From an uncultured Lachnospiraceae bacterium (GTDB lineage Bacteria; Bacillota; Clostridia; Lachnospirales; Lachnospiraceae), in contig CANAPP010000002.1 in the NCBI GenBank assembly GCA_947363565.1, positions 61,523-125,522 of the forward strand: a stretch of DNA of 64,000 nucleotides. The letters are read 5' to 3'. The stretch's first letter is position 1. Each line of letters begins with the position of its first letter. Made by a program: the position numbers and the translations under genes. Under the pieces are notes generated by a model, which was not told where the DNA came from, ran no database searches, and saw nothing but the letters and a program-made list of their open reading frames with translations. Shown here piece after piece: positions 19,914-31,041 of the stretch.

Positions 19914-21383
19914 ATGAGTAAAGTAAGAACAAGATTTGCGCCAAGCCCGACAGGCAGGATGCATGTGGGGAACCTCAGAACGGCGCTTTATGCCTATCTG
20001 ATCGCGAAGCACGAGGGCGGGGATTTTATGCTCCGGATCGAGGACACGGATCAGGTGCGCTTCGTGGAGGGGGCGCTTGAGATCATCTATCATACCCTGG
20101 AGGAGACAGGGCTTATCCATGACGAAGGGCCGGATAAGGACGGCGGTGTGGGACCTTATGTCCAGAGCGAGAGGAATGCGTCGGGGATTTATCTTGAATA
20201 TGCGAAGAAGCTGATCAGTAAGGGCGATGCCTACTACTGCTTCTGCGACAAGGAGCGGCTTGCTTCCCTGAAGAGTACGGTGTCGGAGGACGGCGGCACG
20301 GAGATCGTCGTGTATGACAAGCACTGTCTTACGCTGAGCAAAGAAGAGGTTGAGGCTAATCTTGCGGCTGGGAAACCTTATGTCATCCGCTTTAACATGC
20401 CTACAGAAGGGACGACTACCTTTAAGGATGATATCTACGGGGATATTACCGTTCCCAATGAAGAGATGGAGGATCTGATCCTGATCAAATCGGACGGCTA
20501 TCCGACGTATAATTTTGCCAATGTGGTTGACGATCATCTGATGGGTATCACCCATGTGGTGCGGGGGAATGAGTATCTGTCCTCAGCGCCGAAGTATAAT
20601 AGGATCTACGAAGCTTTCGGGTGGGAGATACCGACTTATGTGCACTGTCCGCTGATCACGGATGAGAACCATAAAAAGCTGAGCAAGCGGTGCGGGCACT
20701 CCTCCTACGAGGATCTGATCGACCAGGGCTTTGTGACGGAGGCGGTGGTGAACTATGTGGCGCTCCTTGGCTGGTGTCCGCCGGACAACCGGGAGATTTT
20801 TTCCTTAGAGGAGCTGGTGGAGGCTTTTGATTACCGTCATATGAGCAAATCTCCGGCGGTATTTGACGTGGTGAAGCTTAAGTGGATGAACGGAGAATAT
20901 CTGAAAGCTATGGATTTTGACCGGTTTTATGAGCTGGCGGAGCCGTATATCAAAGAGGCTGTCACGAAGGATTATGACTTTAAGAAGATCGCGGCACTGG
21001 TGAAGACAAGGATTGAGGTATTCCCGGATATTAAAGACCAGATTGATTTCTTTGAGACCTTGCCGGAGTACGATACGTCCATGTACTGTCACAAGAAGAT
21101 GAAGACCGACGAGGAAAAGTCATTAGAAGTATTAAAGGATGTCCTTCCTCTCTTGGAGGCGCAGGAGGATTTCAGCAATGATGCGCTCTTTGGGCTTCTG
21201 AAAAAATACGTGGAGGAGAAGGGCGTCAAGGTAGGATTTGTCATGTGGCCTCTCCGTACAGCCGTATCAGGAAAGCAGAGTACCCCCGGCGGGGCGACAG
21301 AGCTTATGGAGATCTTTGGGAAAGAGGAGTCATTGGCGCGCATCCGCAGGGGAATTGAATTATTAAGTCAGGAGAGTCTATGA
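19914..21383 (+). CDS. gltX: Glutamyl-tRNA synthetase
   Basis: [44 protein letters not shown]. Confidence 0.95.
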   Translation: MSKVRTRFAPSPTGRMHVGNLRTALYAYLIAKHEGGDFMLRIEDTDQVRFVEGALEIIYHTLEETGLIHDEGPDKDGGVGPYVQSERNASGIYLEYAKKLISKGDAYYCFCDKERLASLKSTVSEDGGTEIVVYDKHCLTLSKEEVEANLAAGKPYVIRFNMPTEGTTTFKDDIYGDITVPNEEMEDLILIKSDGYPTYNFANVVDDHLMGITHVVRGNEYLSSAPKYNRIYEAFGWEIPTYVHCPLITDENHKKLSKRCGHSSYEDLIDQGFVTEAVVNYVALLGWCPPDNREIFSLEELVEAFDYRHMSKSPAVFDVVKLKWMNGEYLKAMDFDRFYELAEPYIKEAVTKDYDFKKIAALVKTRIEVFPDIKDQIDFFETLPEYDTSMYCHKKMKTDEEKSLEVLKDVLPLLEAQEDFSNDALFGLLKKYVEEKGVKVGFVMWPLRTAVSGKQSTPGGATELMEIFGKEESLARIRRGIELLSQESL

Positions 21384-23245
21384 GTCTTAATGAAGCTCAG
21401 AAAGCGGCGGTTGCTCATTTCAAAGGACCGTGTTTGGTCCTGGCGGGCCCCGGTTCGGGGAAAACTCTTACCATTGCAAAGAGAATTGAATATTTGATCA
21501 AAGTATATAAGGTAAGGCCAGAAGAGATTCTGGTCATTACCTTTACGAAGTATGCGGCCGGGGAGATGCGGAAGCGGTTTTATCAGATCATGGGTTCTGA
21601 CAGTTATCCGGTTAACTTCGGTACCTTCCATTCGGTCTATTATTGGATACTGAAGTGGGCATATGGCCTTGGTCGCACAAGTCTCCTTTCCGACAGGGAG
21701 AAATACGCTATCCTGCGTAAGATTACGGGAGGGCAGGAGGAAGACGGGCCGGAGGAGAGGGAAGAAGATTACCTTAGAGGGCTTACGGAGGAGATCGGCA
21801 GGGTGAAGAACAACCGGCAGGATATCGGGACGTATCATTCGCTCCGGAACCACAAGATGCCCTTCCGGGAGATATTTTCTGCCTATGAGGAGGAGAAAAA
21901 GAGGCTTGGGAAGATTGACTTTGAGGATATGCTTGTGTTCTGCTGCCGGCTTTTTGAGGAGCGCAGGGATATTTTGAAGAAATGGCAGCAGAAGTTCCCC
22001 TACATACTGATCGATGAATTCCAGGACATCAACCAGGTTCAGTATGATGTTATCCGTATGCTGGCGGCGCCCCTTTGCAATCTGTTTGTGGTCGGGGACG
22101 ACGACCAGTCGGTGTACGGGTTCCGTGGATCTAAGCCGGAGATCATGCTGGAGTTTGAGAAGGACTATCCCGGGGCAAAGCGGATTCTTCTGGATGTGAA
22201 TTACCGTTCGGATGCACATATCGTAAGCGGGGCGCTTAAGGTCATTTCCGGTAATAAAAAAAGATACGAAAAAGATATCCGCGCCTTTAAGGCCGGAGAG
22301 AATAAGATACAGCTCGTAAAGCTTAAAGATCCGATAGCGGAGAGTTTGTATGTGTTAAAGCAGATAGAAAAGCGTCTGGAGGAAGGGGTAAAAAAGGAGG
22401 AGATCGCCGTGCTGTTCAGGACGGCGGCAGATGCCCGGATACTGACGGAGGAGCTGCTTAAGCACCAGATTCCTTTTTCGATGAAGGAAAAGGTTTATAA
22501 CATTTATGAGCATTTTACGGCTCGGGATATCCTGAGCTACATCCGGCTGGCAGCAGGCTGCGGAGAGAGGAAAGATTTCCTGCGGATCATGAACCGCCCA
22601 AACCGGTACATCGGGCGGGACAGCATGAGGGACGCTCAGGTGGGATTTGACAGCCTGCGGGAGTTTTACTGTGATAAGCGGTGGATGGTGGAGCGGATCG
22701 ATGAGATGGAGGATGATATCCAGACCTTCAGCGCCCAGTCGCCCTATGCCGCCATCGAGTTTATCCGAAAGAGCATCGGGTATGACGGGTTCCTGAAAGA
22801 ATATGCAGAGTACCAGCGGCTTGACTTCGGGCAGCTGTCAGAAACGCTTGACAAGGTACAGGAATCGGCGAAAGTATATGCCACCCTGGAGGAATGGCTG
22901 GCTCATGTGGAAACGTACGGAGAGCTTCTGCTTAAGAGGCAGAAGGAGCAGGAATCTAAAGGTAGCGAGGAGGGCATTGCCCTTCATACCATGCACGGGG
23001 CGAAGGGCCTTGAGTATGACACGGTGTTTATCATCGGGGCCAATGAGGGGACCATGCCCTATCGCAAGGCAACGCTTGAAAAGGAGATCGAAGAGGAGCG
23101 CAGATTGTTCTACGTGGCCATGACAAGAGCCAAACGTATGCTCATTATCAGCCATACGAAAGAGAAAAATGGAAAAAATATGTCAAGTTCCCGCTTTGTA
23201 TACGAATTGGCAGGTAGTCAAAACGGAAAAAATGATGTAGAATAA
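21380..23245 (+). CDS. UvrD/PcrA-like superfamily I ATP-dependent helicase
   Basis: [78 protein letters not shown]. Confidence 0.93.
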   Translation: MSLNEAQKAAVAHFKGPCLVLAGPGSGKTLTIAKRIEYLIKVYKVRPEEILVITFTKYAAGEMRKRFYQIMGSDSYPVNFGTFHSVYYWILKWAYGLGRTSLLSDREKYAILRKITGGQEEDGPEEREEDYLRGLTEEIGRVKNNRQDIGTYHSLRNHKMPFREIFSAYEEEKKRLGKIDFEDMLVFCCRLFEERRDILKKWQQKFPYILIDEFQDINQVQYDVIRMLAAPLCNLFVVGDDDQSVYGFRGSKPEIMLEFEKDYPGAKRILLDVNYRSDAHIVSGALKVISGNKKRYEKDIRAFKAGENKIQLVKLKDPIAESLYVLKQIEKRLEEGVKKEEIAVLFRTAADARILTEELLKHQIPFSMKEKVYNIYEHFTARDILSYIRLAAGCGERKDFLRIMNRPNRYIGRDSMRDAQVGFDSLREFYCDKRWMVERIDEMEDDIQTFSAQSPYAAIEFIRKSIGYDGFLKEYAEYQRLDFGQLSETLDKVQESAKVYATLEEWLAHVETYGELLLKRQKEQESKGSEEGIALHTMHGAKGLEYDTVFIIGANEGTMPYRKATLEKEIEEERRLFYVAMTRAKRMLIISHTKEKNGKNMSSSRFVYELAGSQNGKNDVE

Positions 23246-23286
23246 AACATGTATGTAGTAAATTGTCGCAGGAGGAAGCTATTGTA

Positions 23287-24294
23287 ATGAGAAGAAGAAT
23301 ATTTACGGTGCTGGCAGTTGTGCTGATCTGCGCGGCAGGACTTGGCGGATGTAAGAAGCATGTCGGGACACCGGAGGACAATGCGGCATCAGGTGAGGAG
23401 AGCGAAGAGAACAGGGAGACGGCCAGAGAGGAGAAAAAACTGATCGGGTTCAGTGTCATTGACATGAAAAATCCGTATTTTATTACACTGGAGAATGCTG
23501 CAAGGGAGGCGGCAGAGCAGAAGGGATACGAGCTTTTGATGGAAGATCCCGGGACAGACCCAGGGGAACAGGCATTGCAGATCCAGGAGATGATCGACAA
23601 AGGGATCTCGGCCATCATCTTAAGTCCGGTTGACTGGGAAAAGATCACCTCATCCCTCAAAGCGCTTAAGGAAGCGGGCGTTCGGATCATCAATGTGGAT
23701 ACGCAGGTGAAGGAGATGGAATATGTGGATGCTTATATCGGCTCGGATAATTATAATGCCGGGTATATCTGCGGGGAGGATCTGATCCGAAGATGCCCGG
23801 AGGGCGGCAAGATAGCCATTTTAGAATGTCCTACGCAAAATTCCATCAACGACCGCATTACAGGCTTCGAGGAAGCGATAGCGAAAGCAGAGAAAGGCTT
23901 CGAGGTGGTCGCGAGAGCGGATACGACTGGAGAGTTTGAGCGGGCTCTTGAGGAGTCAGAAAAGATGCTGGAGGAGTATCCGGATATTGTGGCCATTATG
24001 TGCGGGAATGACCAGATTGCCGTGGGTGCAACTACATCGGTGAATGTGGCGCGGGCGAAGGATGTCCTGATCTACGGGGTGGACGGCTCGCCGGATATCA
24101 AGAAGGAGCTTCAAAAGCCCGATACCCAGATCGCCGGCACGGCGGCCCAGTCCCCGATACATCTCGGCCAGGAGGCGGCGAAGATCGCGGATTGTATACT
24201 GACCGGTCAGAAGTTTGAAAAGGAAACTTATGAAGAAGTATTTATGATCAACAAGGATAATGTCGGTATGTATGGAGTGGATGGCTGGCAGTAG
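23287..24294 (+). CDS. Lipoprotein sugar-type ABC substrate-binding protein (periplasmic-binding protein family)
   Basis: Signal peptide with lipobox-like LGGCKK; GFSVIDMKNPYF, EMIDKGISAIILSPVDWE, ILECPTQNSINDR. Confidence 0.85.
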   Translation: MRRRIFTVLAVVLICAAGLGGCKKHVGTPEDNAASGEESEENRETAREEKKLIGFSVIDMKNPYFITLENAAREAAEQKGYELLMEDPGTDPGEQALQIQEMIDKGISAIILSPVDWEKITSSLKALKEAGVRIINVDTQVKEMEYVDAYIGSDNYNAGYICGEDLIRRCPEGGKIAILECPTQNSINDRITGFEEAIAKAEKGFEVVARADTTGEFERALEESEKMLEEYPDIVAIMCGNDQIAVGATTSVNVARAKDVLIYGVDGSPDIKKELQKPDTQIAGTAAQSPIHLGQEAAKIADCILTGQKFEKETYEEVFMINKDNVGMYGVDGWQ

Positions 24295-24312
24295 TATCCG
24301 GAAAGGAGAAAG

Positions 24313-26001
24313 ATGCGAAAGACACAAGGAAGACCAATACCGTTAGGAGTTACCGTTACAGAGGATGAGGTGAATTTTTCCGTGCCCGTTCCCGGAGAAA
24401 AGGAGTGCAGCCTCCTTTTGTATCATCCGGGAAGGACTAAGCCTTATGCGGCATACCCCATGACAGACAGTGTAGGGGAAGTGCGTTATATGGCATTAAG
24501 GGACATGGGAAAGCGATCCTATGAATATAATTATATGATCGACGGCGAAGTTGTCCTGGATCCTTATGCCAGAGCGCTGGCAGGCAAGGAAAAGTGGGGG
24601 CGGGAAAGAGAGGAAAAGGAGCATGAGGTGAGGGGCGTGATCTGCCGTGAAAGCTATGACTGGGAGGGGGATAAGACGTTAAAGATCCCCTGGCATAAGG
24701 TTATTGCCTACAGCCTCCATGTCAGAGGTTTCACTAGGGATACTACGTCGAAGGTGAAGCATAAGGGTTGCTTTGAGGGCGTGATAGAAAAGCTTCCTTA
24801 TCTTAAGGACCTGGGTGTCAACCAGATCCAGTGCATGCCGGTCTATGAGTTTGAGGAATGCGGCCTGAAGCGCAATTACTGGGGGTACGGCAAGGCGTAC
24901 TGCTTTGCACCGAAAAGTGCGTATTCCGCGGATGGCAACGGGGCGCGTTCGCTGAAAAATATGGTGAAAGCCTGCCATAAGGAAGGGATGGAGGTCGTCC
25001 TTGAGATGCCTTTTGACGATGCGATGCCCAAGCAGATGATGGAAGACTGCCTGCGCTATTACATGATGGAGTATCATATCGACGGCTTTATCCTGAATCC
25101 GTCAGTGGCGCCGATGGACGCGATTTGCCAGGATCCGTTTTTGAAGGATACCAAGATCATGCATCACGACACAGGCTTTGAGAACACTATGCGCCGTTTC
25201 CTCAAAGGAGATGAGGGGATGGTTTCGGAGGTGATCTACTGGCTTCGGCACTGTTCCAGCACAGACGGGACGTTTAATTACGTGGCGAGCCATACAGGAT
25301 TTACGCTAAACGACCTTGTCTCCTACGACAGCAAGCATAATGAGGCTAACGGCGAGAACAACCAGGACGGGCCGGATTACAACTTTAGCTGGAACTGCGG
25401 GGCGGAAGGTCCGAGCCGGAAGAAGGATATCGTGGCGTTGAGGAGAAGGCAGATAAGAAATGCATTCCTGCTGGTCCTTCTGGCCCAGGGGACGCCGTGC
25501 ATACTGGCAGGAGATGAGTTTTACAATTCCCAGAAGGGGAATAATAATGTCTATTGCCAGGATAACCCGACAGGTTGGGTGAACTGGGACAGATTGTTAA
25601 AAGAACCGAAGCTCCACGATTTTGTGAAAAAGATCATTGCTATCCGAAAGACTTACAGCGTATTCTCCCCGGAGAAGGAGATGCTTGGGGCAGACCGTAC
25701 AGGGTGCGGCGTGCCGGATGTGTCCTACCACGGGGAAAGTGCGTGGCGGGTTCCTTCGGAGGTGTCAAGCAGGCAGCTTGGTGTCTATTACAGCGGCGGT
25801 TCCTTAGACGGTGAGGACTGCTATGTCATCTATAACATGCACTGGCTCAGCCATTCCTTTGCGCTGCCCGCGCTTGCCAAGGAGAAAAAGTGGCGGGTCA
25901 TTGCCGGTACAGACGGCGTCGCGGAGAGCGAAGAGCCGGTGACGAATCAAAAACGTATTGAGGTGAAAGCCAGGACGGTCATCGTTCTGGCCGGCAGGTA
26001 A
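24313..26001 (+). CDS. GH13 family glycogen debranching/isoamylase-like protein
   Basis: CBM48-like N-term (RPIPLGVTVTEDEVNFSV), HVRGFTRD, GVNQIQCMPVYEF, SHTGFTLNDLVSYDSKHNEANGE.NQDG. Confidence 0.85.
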   Translation: MRKTQGRPIPLGVTVTEDEVNFSVPVPGEKECSLLLYHPGRTKPYAAYPMTDSVGEVRYMALRDMGKRSYEYNYMIDGEVVLDPYARALAGKEKWGREREEKEHEVRGVICRESYDWEGDKTLKIPWHKVIAYSLHVRGFTRDTTSKVKHKGCFEGVIEKLPYLKDLGVNQIQCMPVYEFEECGLKRNYWGYGKAYCFAPKSAYSADGNGARSLKNMVKACHKEGMEVVLEMPFDDAMPKQMMEDCLRYYMMEYHIDGFILNPSVAPMDAICQDPFLKDTKIMHHDTGFENTMRRFLKGDEGMVSEVIYWLRHCSSTDGTFNYVASHTGFTLNDLVSYDSKHNEANGENNQDGPDYNFSWNCGAEGPSRKKDIVALRRRQIRNAFLLVLLAQGTPCILAGDEFYNSQKGNNNVYCQDNPTGWVNWDRLLKEPKLHDFVKKIIAIRKTYSVFSPEKEMLGADRTGCGVPDVSYHGESAWRVPSEVSSRQLGVYYSGGSLDGEDCYVIYNMHWLSHSFALPALAKEKKWRVIAGTDGVAESEEPVTNQKRIEVKARTVIVLAGR

Positions 26002-26002
26002 T

Positions 26003-26647
26003 ATGGGACTTAATTCCTTTCAGTTAAAATGTATTGCAGTCATAACGATGATCATTGACCACACGGGAGCCGTATTGTTCCCGGGAATTCTGATGTTTCG
26101 GTATATCGGAAGGATTTCCTTCCCCATCTTCTGTTTTTTGCTGGTGGAAGGATTTTTCCATACGAAAGATGTCAGGAAATATATGCTTCGCTTGGGGATG
26201 TTCGCGGTGATATCGGAGATCCCCTACGATTTGGCGTTCCGGAATACGGTACTGGAAGTTGAACACCAGAATGTATTTTTTACTTTGTTTGTCGGCGTTG
26301 TGATGATGTATGCCCTGGAGATGAGCGGGGAATGGCCGGTGAAGGCGGTGGAAGTGGTCTTGGCTATGTGGGCGGCCAGTGTCTGCTGCTCGGATTACAG
26401 CTACAAGGGGATCATGCTTATCGCCGTCTATTATTTCCTGCGAAAGCAGAAATGGGCAAAGCACAGCGCCGGCGCGGCGTGGAATCTTCTCTGGGGAGAG
26501 ATCCAGAGGTACGGGGCGTTTGCGACGGTCTTTCTCACGCTCTACAACGGGGAGAAGGGGCCGTCCATGAAATATTTTTTCTATCTGTTCTATCCGGCGC
26601 ATCTGCTCGTGCTGTATGGAATCCATTGCCTTGTCCAGGCCGTTTAG
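26003..26647 (+). CDS. TraX family protein
   Basis: LKCIAVITMIIDHTGAVLFP...YIGRISFPIFCFLLVEGFFHTKDVRKYMLRL. Confidence 0.85.
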   Translation: MGLNSFQLKCIAVITMIIDHTGAVLFPGILMFRYIGRISFPIFCFLLVEGFFHTKDVRKYMLRLGMFAVISEIPYDLAFRNTVLEVEHQNVFFTLFVGVVMMYALEMSGEWPVKAVEVVLAMWAASVCCSDYSYKGIMLIAVYYFLRKQKWAKHSAGAAWNLLWGEIQRYGAFATVFLTLYNGEKGPSMKYFFYLFYPAHLLVLYGIHCLVQAV

Positions 26648-26781
26648 AGGAATAAGGCGGCCGGCAATCCGGCAAGGTGCGGACGCCAGCTATGGAGTTT
26701 GTCGGATTTTTGTAAAAAGTAATAAAATTGTCAGAGTGAATTTTCCGCTCATGATACGGTTAGAAAAGAGGAGAATCTGTT

Positions 26782-27372
26782 ATGAAGATACTGGGGCATT
26801 TGCATACGATCAACCACCACAAATATTTGGTGATGAAGCACTGCTTTAAAGTCGGACTGTATAAGCAGGGCCTTCTTCACGATCTTTCCAAATATTCCCC
26901 CACGGAATTTCTTGTGGGCTGCAAGTATTACCAAGGGACGAGAAGCCCGAATAACGCGGAGCGTGAGGCTACCGGCTATTCGCGGGCGTGGCTCCACCAC
27001 AAGGGCCGCAACAAGCATCATTATGAATACTGGATTGACTACAGCGTGAATAAGGAAGAGGGCATCGTGGGACAGAAGATGCCTGTAAAATACGTGGCCG
27101 AGATGTTCATGGACCGGGTGGCGGCCTCGAAGACCTATCAGGGTGTAAGCTATACGGACAGGCACCCGCTGGAGTATTACGAGGACGGGGCAGGGAAGCT
27201 TGGCAGGATGATCCATCCGGAGACGGCGTATCTTCTGCATTCCCTGTTAAAGATGCTGGCTGCGGAGGGTGAGGAGAAGACCTTCCGGTATATCCGGTAT
27301 CATGTTCTGGGAAAGAGAAAGCCGGGAATCAAAAGGCTTTTTGACCGAAAAAGGCGGGAGAAAAATAAATAA
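26782..27372 (+). CDS. DUF5662-like family protein
   Basis: HLHTINHHKYLVMKHCFKVGLYKQGLLHDLSKYSPTEF...WLHHKGRNKHHYEYWIDY. Confidence 0.75.
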   Translation: MKILGHLHTINHHKYLVMKHCFKVGLYKQGLLHDLSKYSPTEFLVGCKYYQGTRSPNNAEREATGYSRAWLHHKGRNKHHYEYWIDYSVNKEEGIVGQKMPVKYVAEMFMDRVAASKTYQGVSYTDRHPLEYYEDGAGKLGRMIHPETAYLLHSLLKMLAAEGEEKTFRYIRYHVLGKRKPGIKRLFDRKRREKNK

Positions 27373-27390
27373 AAAATTTTAAAAATATTA

Positions 27391-27419
27391 TTGACATTTT
27401 TTGGTTTATATAGTAATAT
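27391..27419 (+). promoter_or_regulatory. Promoter of tRNA-Leu
   Basis: TTGACA - 17 bp - TAATAT. Confidence 0.7.
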
Positions 27420-27446
27420 ACTCTTCGGACGGTTTGAGAAGTCTAT

Positions 27447-27530
27447 GCGGAAGTGTCGGAACTGGCAGACGAGCAAGACTAAGGATCTTGTAGCTTTCGG
27501 GCTGTGTGGGTTCAAGTCCCATCTTCCGCA
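27447..27530 (+). tRNA. tRNA-Leu (anticodon AAG)
   Basis: Acceptor GCGGAAG/CTTCCGC, anticodon stem CAAGA/TCTTG with loop CTAAGGA, long variable arm, TTCAAGT T-loop; no encoded CCA. Confidence 0.92.
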
Positions 27531-27532
27531 TG

Positions 27533-27565
27533 AAAAACTCTGTATCTGATGGATACAGAGTTTTT
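27533..27565 (+). terminator. Intrinsic terminator after tRNA-Leu
   Basis: AAAAACTCTGTATC-TGAT-GGATACAGAGTTTTT. Confidence 0.9.
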
Positions 27566-27606
27566 GTCATGTACAAAAGGAATTTGTCGGATAAAAAGGA
27601 GAAGAG

Positions 27607-28971
27607 ATGGAAAAAGTAGAAACAAGACGGACCGGCCAGATGGATATGCTCAACGGCCCACTGACAGGTAAGATCATATTATTTGCGCTGCCGTTGGCGG
27701 CTAGCAGCATCCTGCAGCAGCTGTTCAATGCCGCCGACGTGGCAGTAGTGGGGCGGTTTGCCGGCAATCAGGCGCTGGCAGCGGTGGGCGGCAACAGCTC
27801 GGTGATCAACTTGCTGGTGAATCTGTTCGTGGGATTCTCAGTGGGTGCGAATGTGGTGATCGCGCGCTATATCGGGGAGGGGAAGGCGGACAAGATCGCA
27901 AAGACCGTCCACACCGTTATCTCCATGGCTCTGATCTGCGGGTTTATTCTGGCGGTTCTTGGCAATGTGGTGGCAGCGCCGCTCCTTAAGCTGATGAATA
28001 CGCCGGCGGAAGTATTGCCACTGGCGACAGTGTATCTTAAGATCTATTTCGGCGGCATGCCTTTTTTCATGCTTTACAACTTCGGATCGGCGATCCTTCG
28101 GAGCGTGGGGGACACGAAAAAGCCGTTGTACTGCCTGGTCCTGTCCGGGGTGATCAATGTGGGGCTCAACCTCTTACTTGTGGTCGTGTTCAAGCTGTCG
28201 GTTGTGGGCGTGGCGGTGGCCACGGTGACGGCCAACGGTGTCAGTGCGGCGCTGATTTTATTATTCCTCAGTAAAAGCAGAGAAGCGATCCGTCTTAACT
28301 TAAGGCAGCTTATCCTTGACCGGGAAGAGATGGTGAAGATCATTAAGATCGGTGCGCCGGCAGGCCTGCAGGGAATGGTGTTTTCTTTTTCAAATGTATG
28401 TATACAATCTGCGATCAATGGCTTCGGGACTAATGCCATCGCAGGCTCTGCGGCGGCATTAAACTACGAGTTTTTCACGTTTTTTGTCACAAGCGCATTT
28501 ACCCAGGCGGCGGTGACCTTTACCAGCCAGAATTACGGGGCGAGGCAGTATGGGCGGTGCAAGCGGGTGTGGCGCATCAGCGCTCTTCTGGGCGTGTGCG
28601 GCACAGGACTGCTGAGCTTGGTGTTCGTGACGGGGAGAGAGTTTTTCCTCAGTATCTTTGCGGCGGATGCGGCGGCGGTAAGCTATGGGGCGGTCCGTAT
28701 GCTCCACATCCAGGTATTCAGCTTCATGCCGCCTCTCTATGAGGTGACAGGTGGTGTGCTTAGGGGGATGGGCTACTCCATGACTCCGGCAGTGCTGACC
28801 ATGTTTGGCTCCTGCGTGGTGCGGGTGATCTGGATATACACCGTGTTTGCCTGGAAACCGACGCTGCCGGTGCTGTTTTGGGTATATCCGTTTTCGTGGA
28901 TAATCACCATAGCTTTAGTGGTGGGAGCGTATTTCCTTATCGGAAGAAAGGCATTAGTAAAAGATCAGTAG
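27607..28971 (+). CDS. MATE family efflux transporter
   Basis: MLNGPLTGKIILFALPLAASSILQQLFNAADVAVVGRFAG. Confidence 0.93.
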   Translation: MEKVETRRTGQMDMLNGPLTGKIILFALPLAASSILQQLFNAADVAVVGRFAGNQALAAVGGNSSVINLLVNLFVGFSVGANVVIARYIGEGKADKIAKTVHTVISMALICGFILAVLGNVVAAPLLKLMNTPAEVLPLATVYLKIYFGGMPFFMLYNFGSAILRSVGDTKKPLYCLVLSGVINVGLNLLLVVVFKLSVVGVAVATVTANGVSAALILLFLSKSREAIRLNLRQLILDREEMVKIIKIGAPAGLQGMVFSFSNVCIQSAINGFGTNAIAGSAAALNYEFFTFFVTSAFTQAAVTFTSQNYGARQYGRCKRVWRISALLGVCGTGLLSLVFVTGREFFLSIFAADAAAVSYGAVRMLHIQVFSFMPPLYEVTGGVLRGMGYSMTPAVLTMFGSCVVRVIWIYTVFAWKPTLPVLFWVYPFSWIITIALVVGAYFLIGRKALVKDQ

Positions 28972-28977
28972 ACCGGG

Positions 28978-30513
28978 GTGACGGATATGGCACAGGAAAA
29001 CCGTAGATATATCGCAATTGACCTGAAGTCCTTTTACGCTTCTGTGGAGTGTGTGGAGCGGGGACTTGATCCCATGACGACGAATCTGGTGGTGGCTGAT
29101 CTTGGCCGCACGGAGAAGACGATCTGCCTGGCGGTGTCCCCGTCCTTAAAAGCCTACGGGATATCGGGCCGGGCTAGGCTTTTTGAGGTGGTGCAGAAGG
29201 TGAAGGAGGAAAATGCCAGGCGGCAGGAGTGTGCGCCAGGCCATAGGCTCGAAGGTGCCTCCTGGGATGATAACGAGCTTAAGGAACGGCCGGAGAAGGC
29301 TATCGATTACATCGTCGCGCCGCCAAGGATGGCTCACTATATCCGGTACAGTACGAGGATCTACGAGATATATCTGAACTATGTGGCGCCGGAGGACTGC
29401 CATGTGTATTCCATTGATGAAATCATGATGGATGTGACGGATTATCTTGGCACTTACCGGCTTACGCCCAGGGAGCTTGCAGGGAAGATCATGCGGGATA
29501 TCCATGACGCTACAGGGATCACGGCTACGGCCGGCATCGGGACGAATCTCTATCTGTGCAAGGTCGCCATGGATATTGTGGCGAAGCATATCCCGCCGGA
29601 TAAAAACGGGGTGCGTATCGCGTCGCTCAATGAAAAGAGCTACCGACGGATCCTCTGGTCACACCGGCCGATCACTGATTTCTGGCGCGTAGGCCAGGGG
29701 TATGCGAAGAAGCTTGCTGCGCAGGGCTTATTTACCATGGGGGACGTGGCGAGATGTTCCGTGGGGAAGCCGGATGAATATTATAACGAAGAACTGCTCT
29801 ACCGGATGTTCGGGGTCAACGCAGAGCTCCTGATCGATCATGCGTGGGGCTATGAGCCCTGCACCATGGCGGAGATCAAGGCCTACAGGCCGAAGGAGAA
29901 CAGCGTCATGTCCGGACAGGTATTGCACTGCCCCTATACGTCCGATAAGGCGAGGGTCGTCGTCCGGGAGATGGCAGAGATGCTATCTCTTGACTTGGTG
30001 GATAAGCGGCTGGTGACAGATCAGCTCGTGCTGACGGTAGGATATGATAGGGAAAATCTGTCGTCTCCAAAGATGAAGGATTATAAAGGGGAGATGACCA
30101 CGGACCGTTACGGGCGCAGGATTCCCAAGCATGCCCACGGCACGGCGAATCTCGGGGAACAGACGTCCTCCGGCAGGATGATCACCGATGCGGTCTTAGC
30201 ACTGTATGACCGGATCATCAATAAGAATTTCCTGGTCAGGAGGATAGCTCTCGGCGCCAACCATGTGGTGGATGAGCGTGCAGTGAAAAGGGAACCAGCT
30301 TTTGAACAGCTTGACCTGTTCACCGATTACAGTGCTCTGGAAAAAGAGCAGGAGGCGAAAAAGGCTAAGCAGGATAAGGAGAGGAAGCTTCAGGAGGCCA
30401 TGCTGGAGATAAAAAAGCGGTACGGGAAAAATGCAGTCCTTAAAGGGACGAATCTGGTGGATGGCGCCACCGCCGTAGACCGGAATAAGCAGATCGGCGG
30501 GCATAAGGCATAA
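28978..30513 (+). CDS. Y-family DNA polymerase (UmuC/DinB-like)
   Basis: YIAIDLKSFYASVECVERGLDPMTTNLVVAD, SIDEIMMDVTDYL, TATAGIGTNLYLCKVAMDIVAKH. Confidence 0.93.
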   Translation: MTDMAQENRRYIAIDLKSFYASVECVERGLDPMTTNLVVADLGRTEKTICLAVSPSLKAYGISGRARLFEVVQKVKEENARRQECAPGHRLEGASWDDNELKERPEKAIDYIVAPPRMAHYIRYSTRIYEIYLNYVAPEDCHVYSIDEIMMDVTDYLGTYRLTPRELAGKIMRDIHDATGITATAGIGTNLYLCKVAMDIVAKHIPPDKNGVRIASLNEKSYRRILWSHRPITDFWRVGQGYAKKLAAQGLFTMGDVARCSVGKPDEYYNEELLYRMFGVNAELLIDHAWGYEPCTMAEIKAYRPKENSVMSGQVLHCPYTSDKARVVVREMAEMLSLDLVDKRLVTDQLVLTVGYDRENLSSPKMKDYKGEMTTDRYGRRIPKHAHGTANLGEQTSSGRMITDAVLALYDRIINKNFLVRRIALGANHVVDERAVKREPAFEQLDLFTDYSALEKEQEAKKAKQDKERKLQEAMLEIKKRYGKNAVLKGTNLVDGATAVDRNKQIGGHKA

Positions 30514-30559
30514 AGAAATCCGGGAAGCGCCGGGATGATCAGGAGAAAGGATATGCGGT

Positions 30560-31012
30560 ATGTTAAAGTTTGATTATGATGAAAGACACCGGTACGATGA
30601 CATCATAGACCTTCCGCGCCCGGTGTCAAAGACGCACTCGCCCATGCCGTCAGCCGACCGCGCGGCACAGTTTGCACCCTTCGCGGCGCTTACCGGCCAC
30701 GGGGAGGCAGTAAAAGAGACGGCACGGCTGACCGGCAAAAGGATTGAGCTTGACGAAAGCTGCAAGGCGGTTTTGGATGACAGGCTTAAGAAGATCAGGG
30801 AGGCGTTAGACAGCCGCCCTGCAGCCGTCATCACTTACTTTGTGCCCGACAGCCAAAAGAAGGGCGGTGTCTATGAGGAAGCGGCCGGGCGCGTCGTAGG
30901 GATAGACGGTTACTTAAGACAGATACTCTTCGAGGATGGGAGGAGGATATCCATGGATGAGATCATCGGGATTGAAAGTCAGGATATCGTCTTTTCCCCT
31001 GAGATCTCATAA
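30560..31012 (+). CDS. YolD-like family protein
   Basis: YDDIIDLPRPVSKTHSPMPSADRAAQFAPFAALTGHGEAVKETARLT; sits directly behind the Y-family polymerase. Confidence 0.8.
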   Translation: MLKFDYDERHRYDDIIDLPRPVSKTHSPMPSADRAAQFAPFAALTGHGEAVKETARLTGKRIELDESCKAVLDDRLKKIREALDSRPAAVITYFVPDSQKKGGVYEEAAGRVVGIDGYLRQILFEDGRRISMDEIIGIESQDIVFSPEIS

Positions 31013-31041
31013 GACCAATCCGTCCAGAAGGGCGATGCGCG

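Noticed and set aside
19785-20555. 256-aa minus-strand ORF opposite gltX
   Set aside because: Antisense to the conserved GltX catalytic region
21368-22219. 283-aa minus-strand ORF opposite the UvrD-like helicase
   Set aside because: Antisense to conserved helicase motifs; no family resemblance
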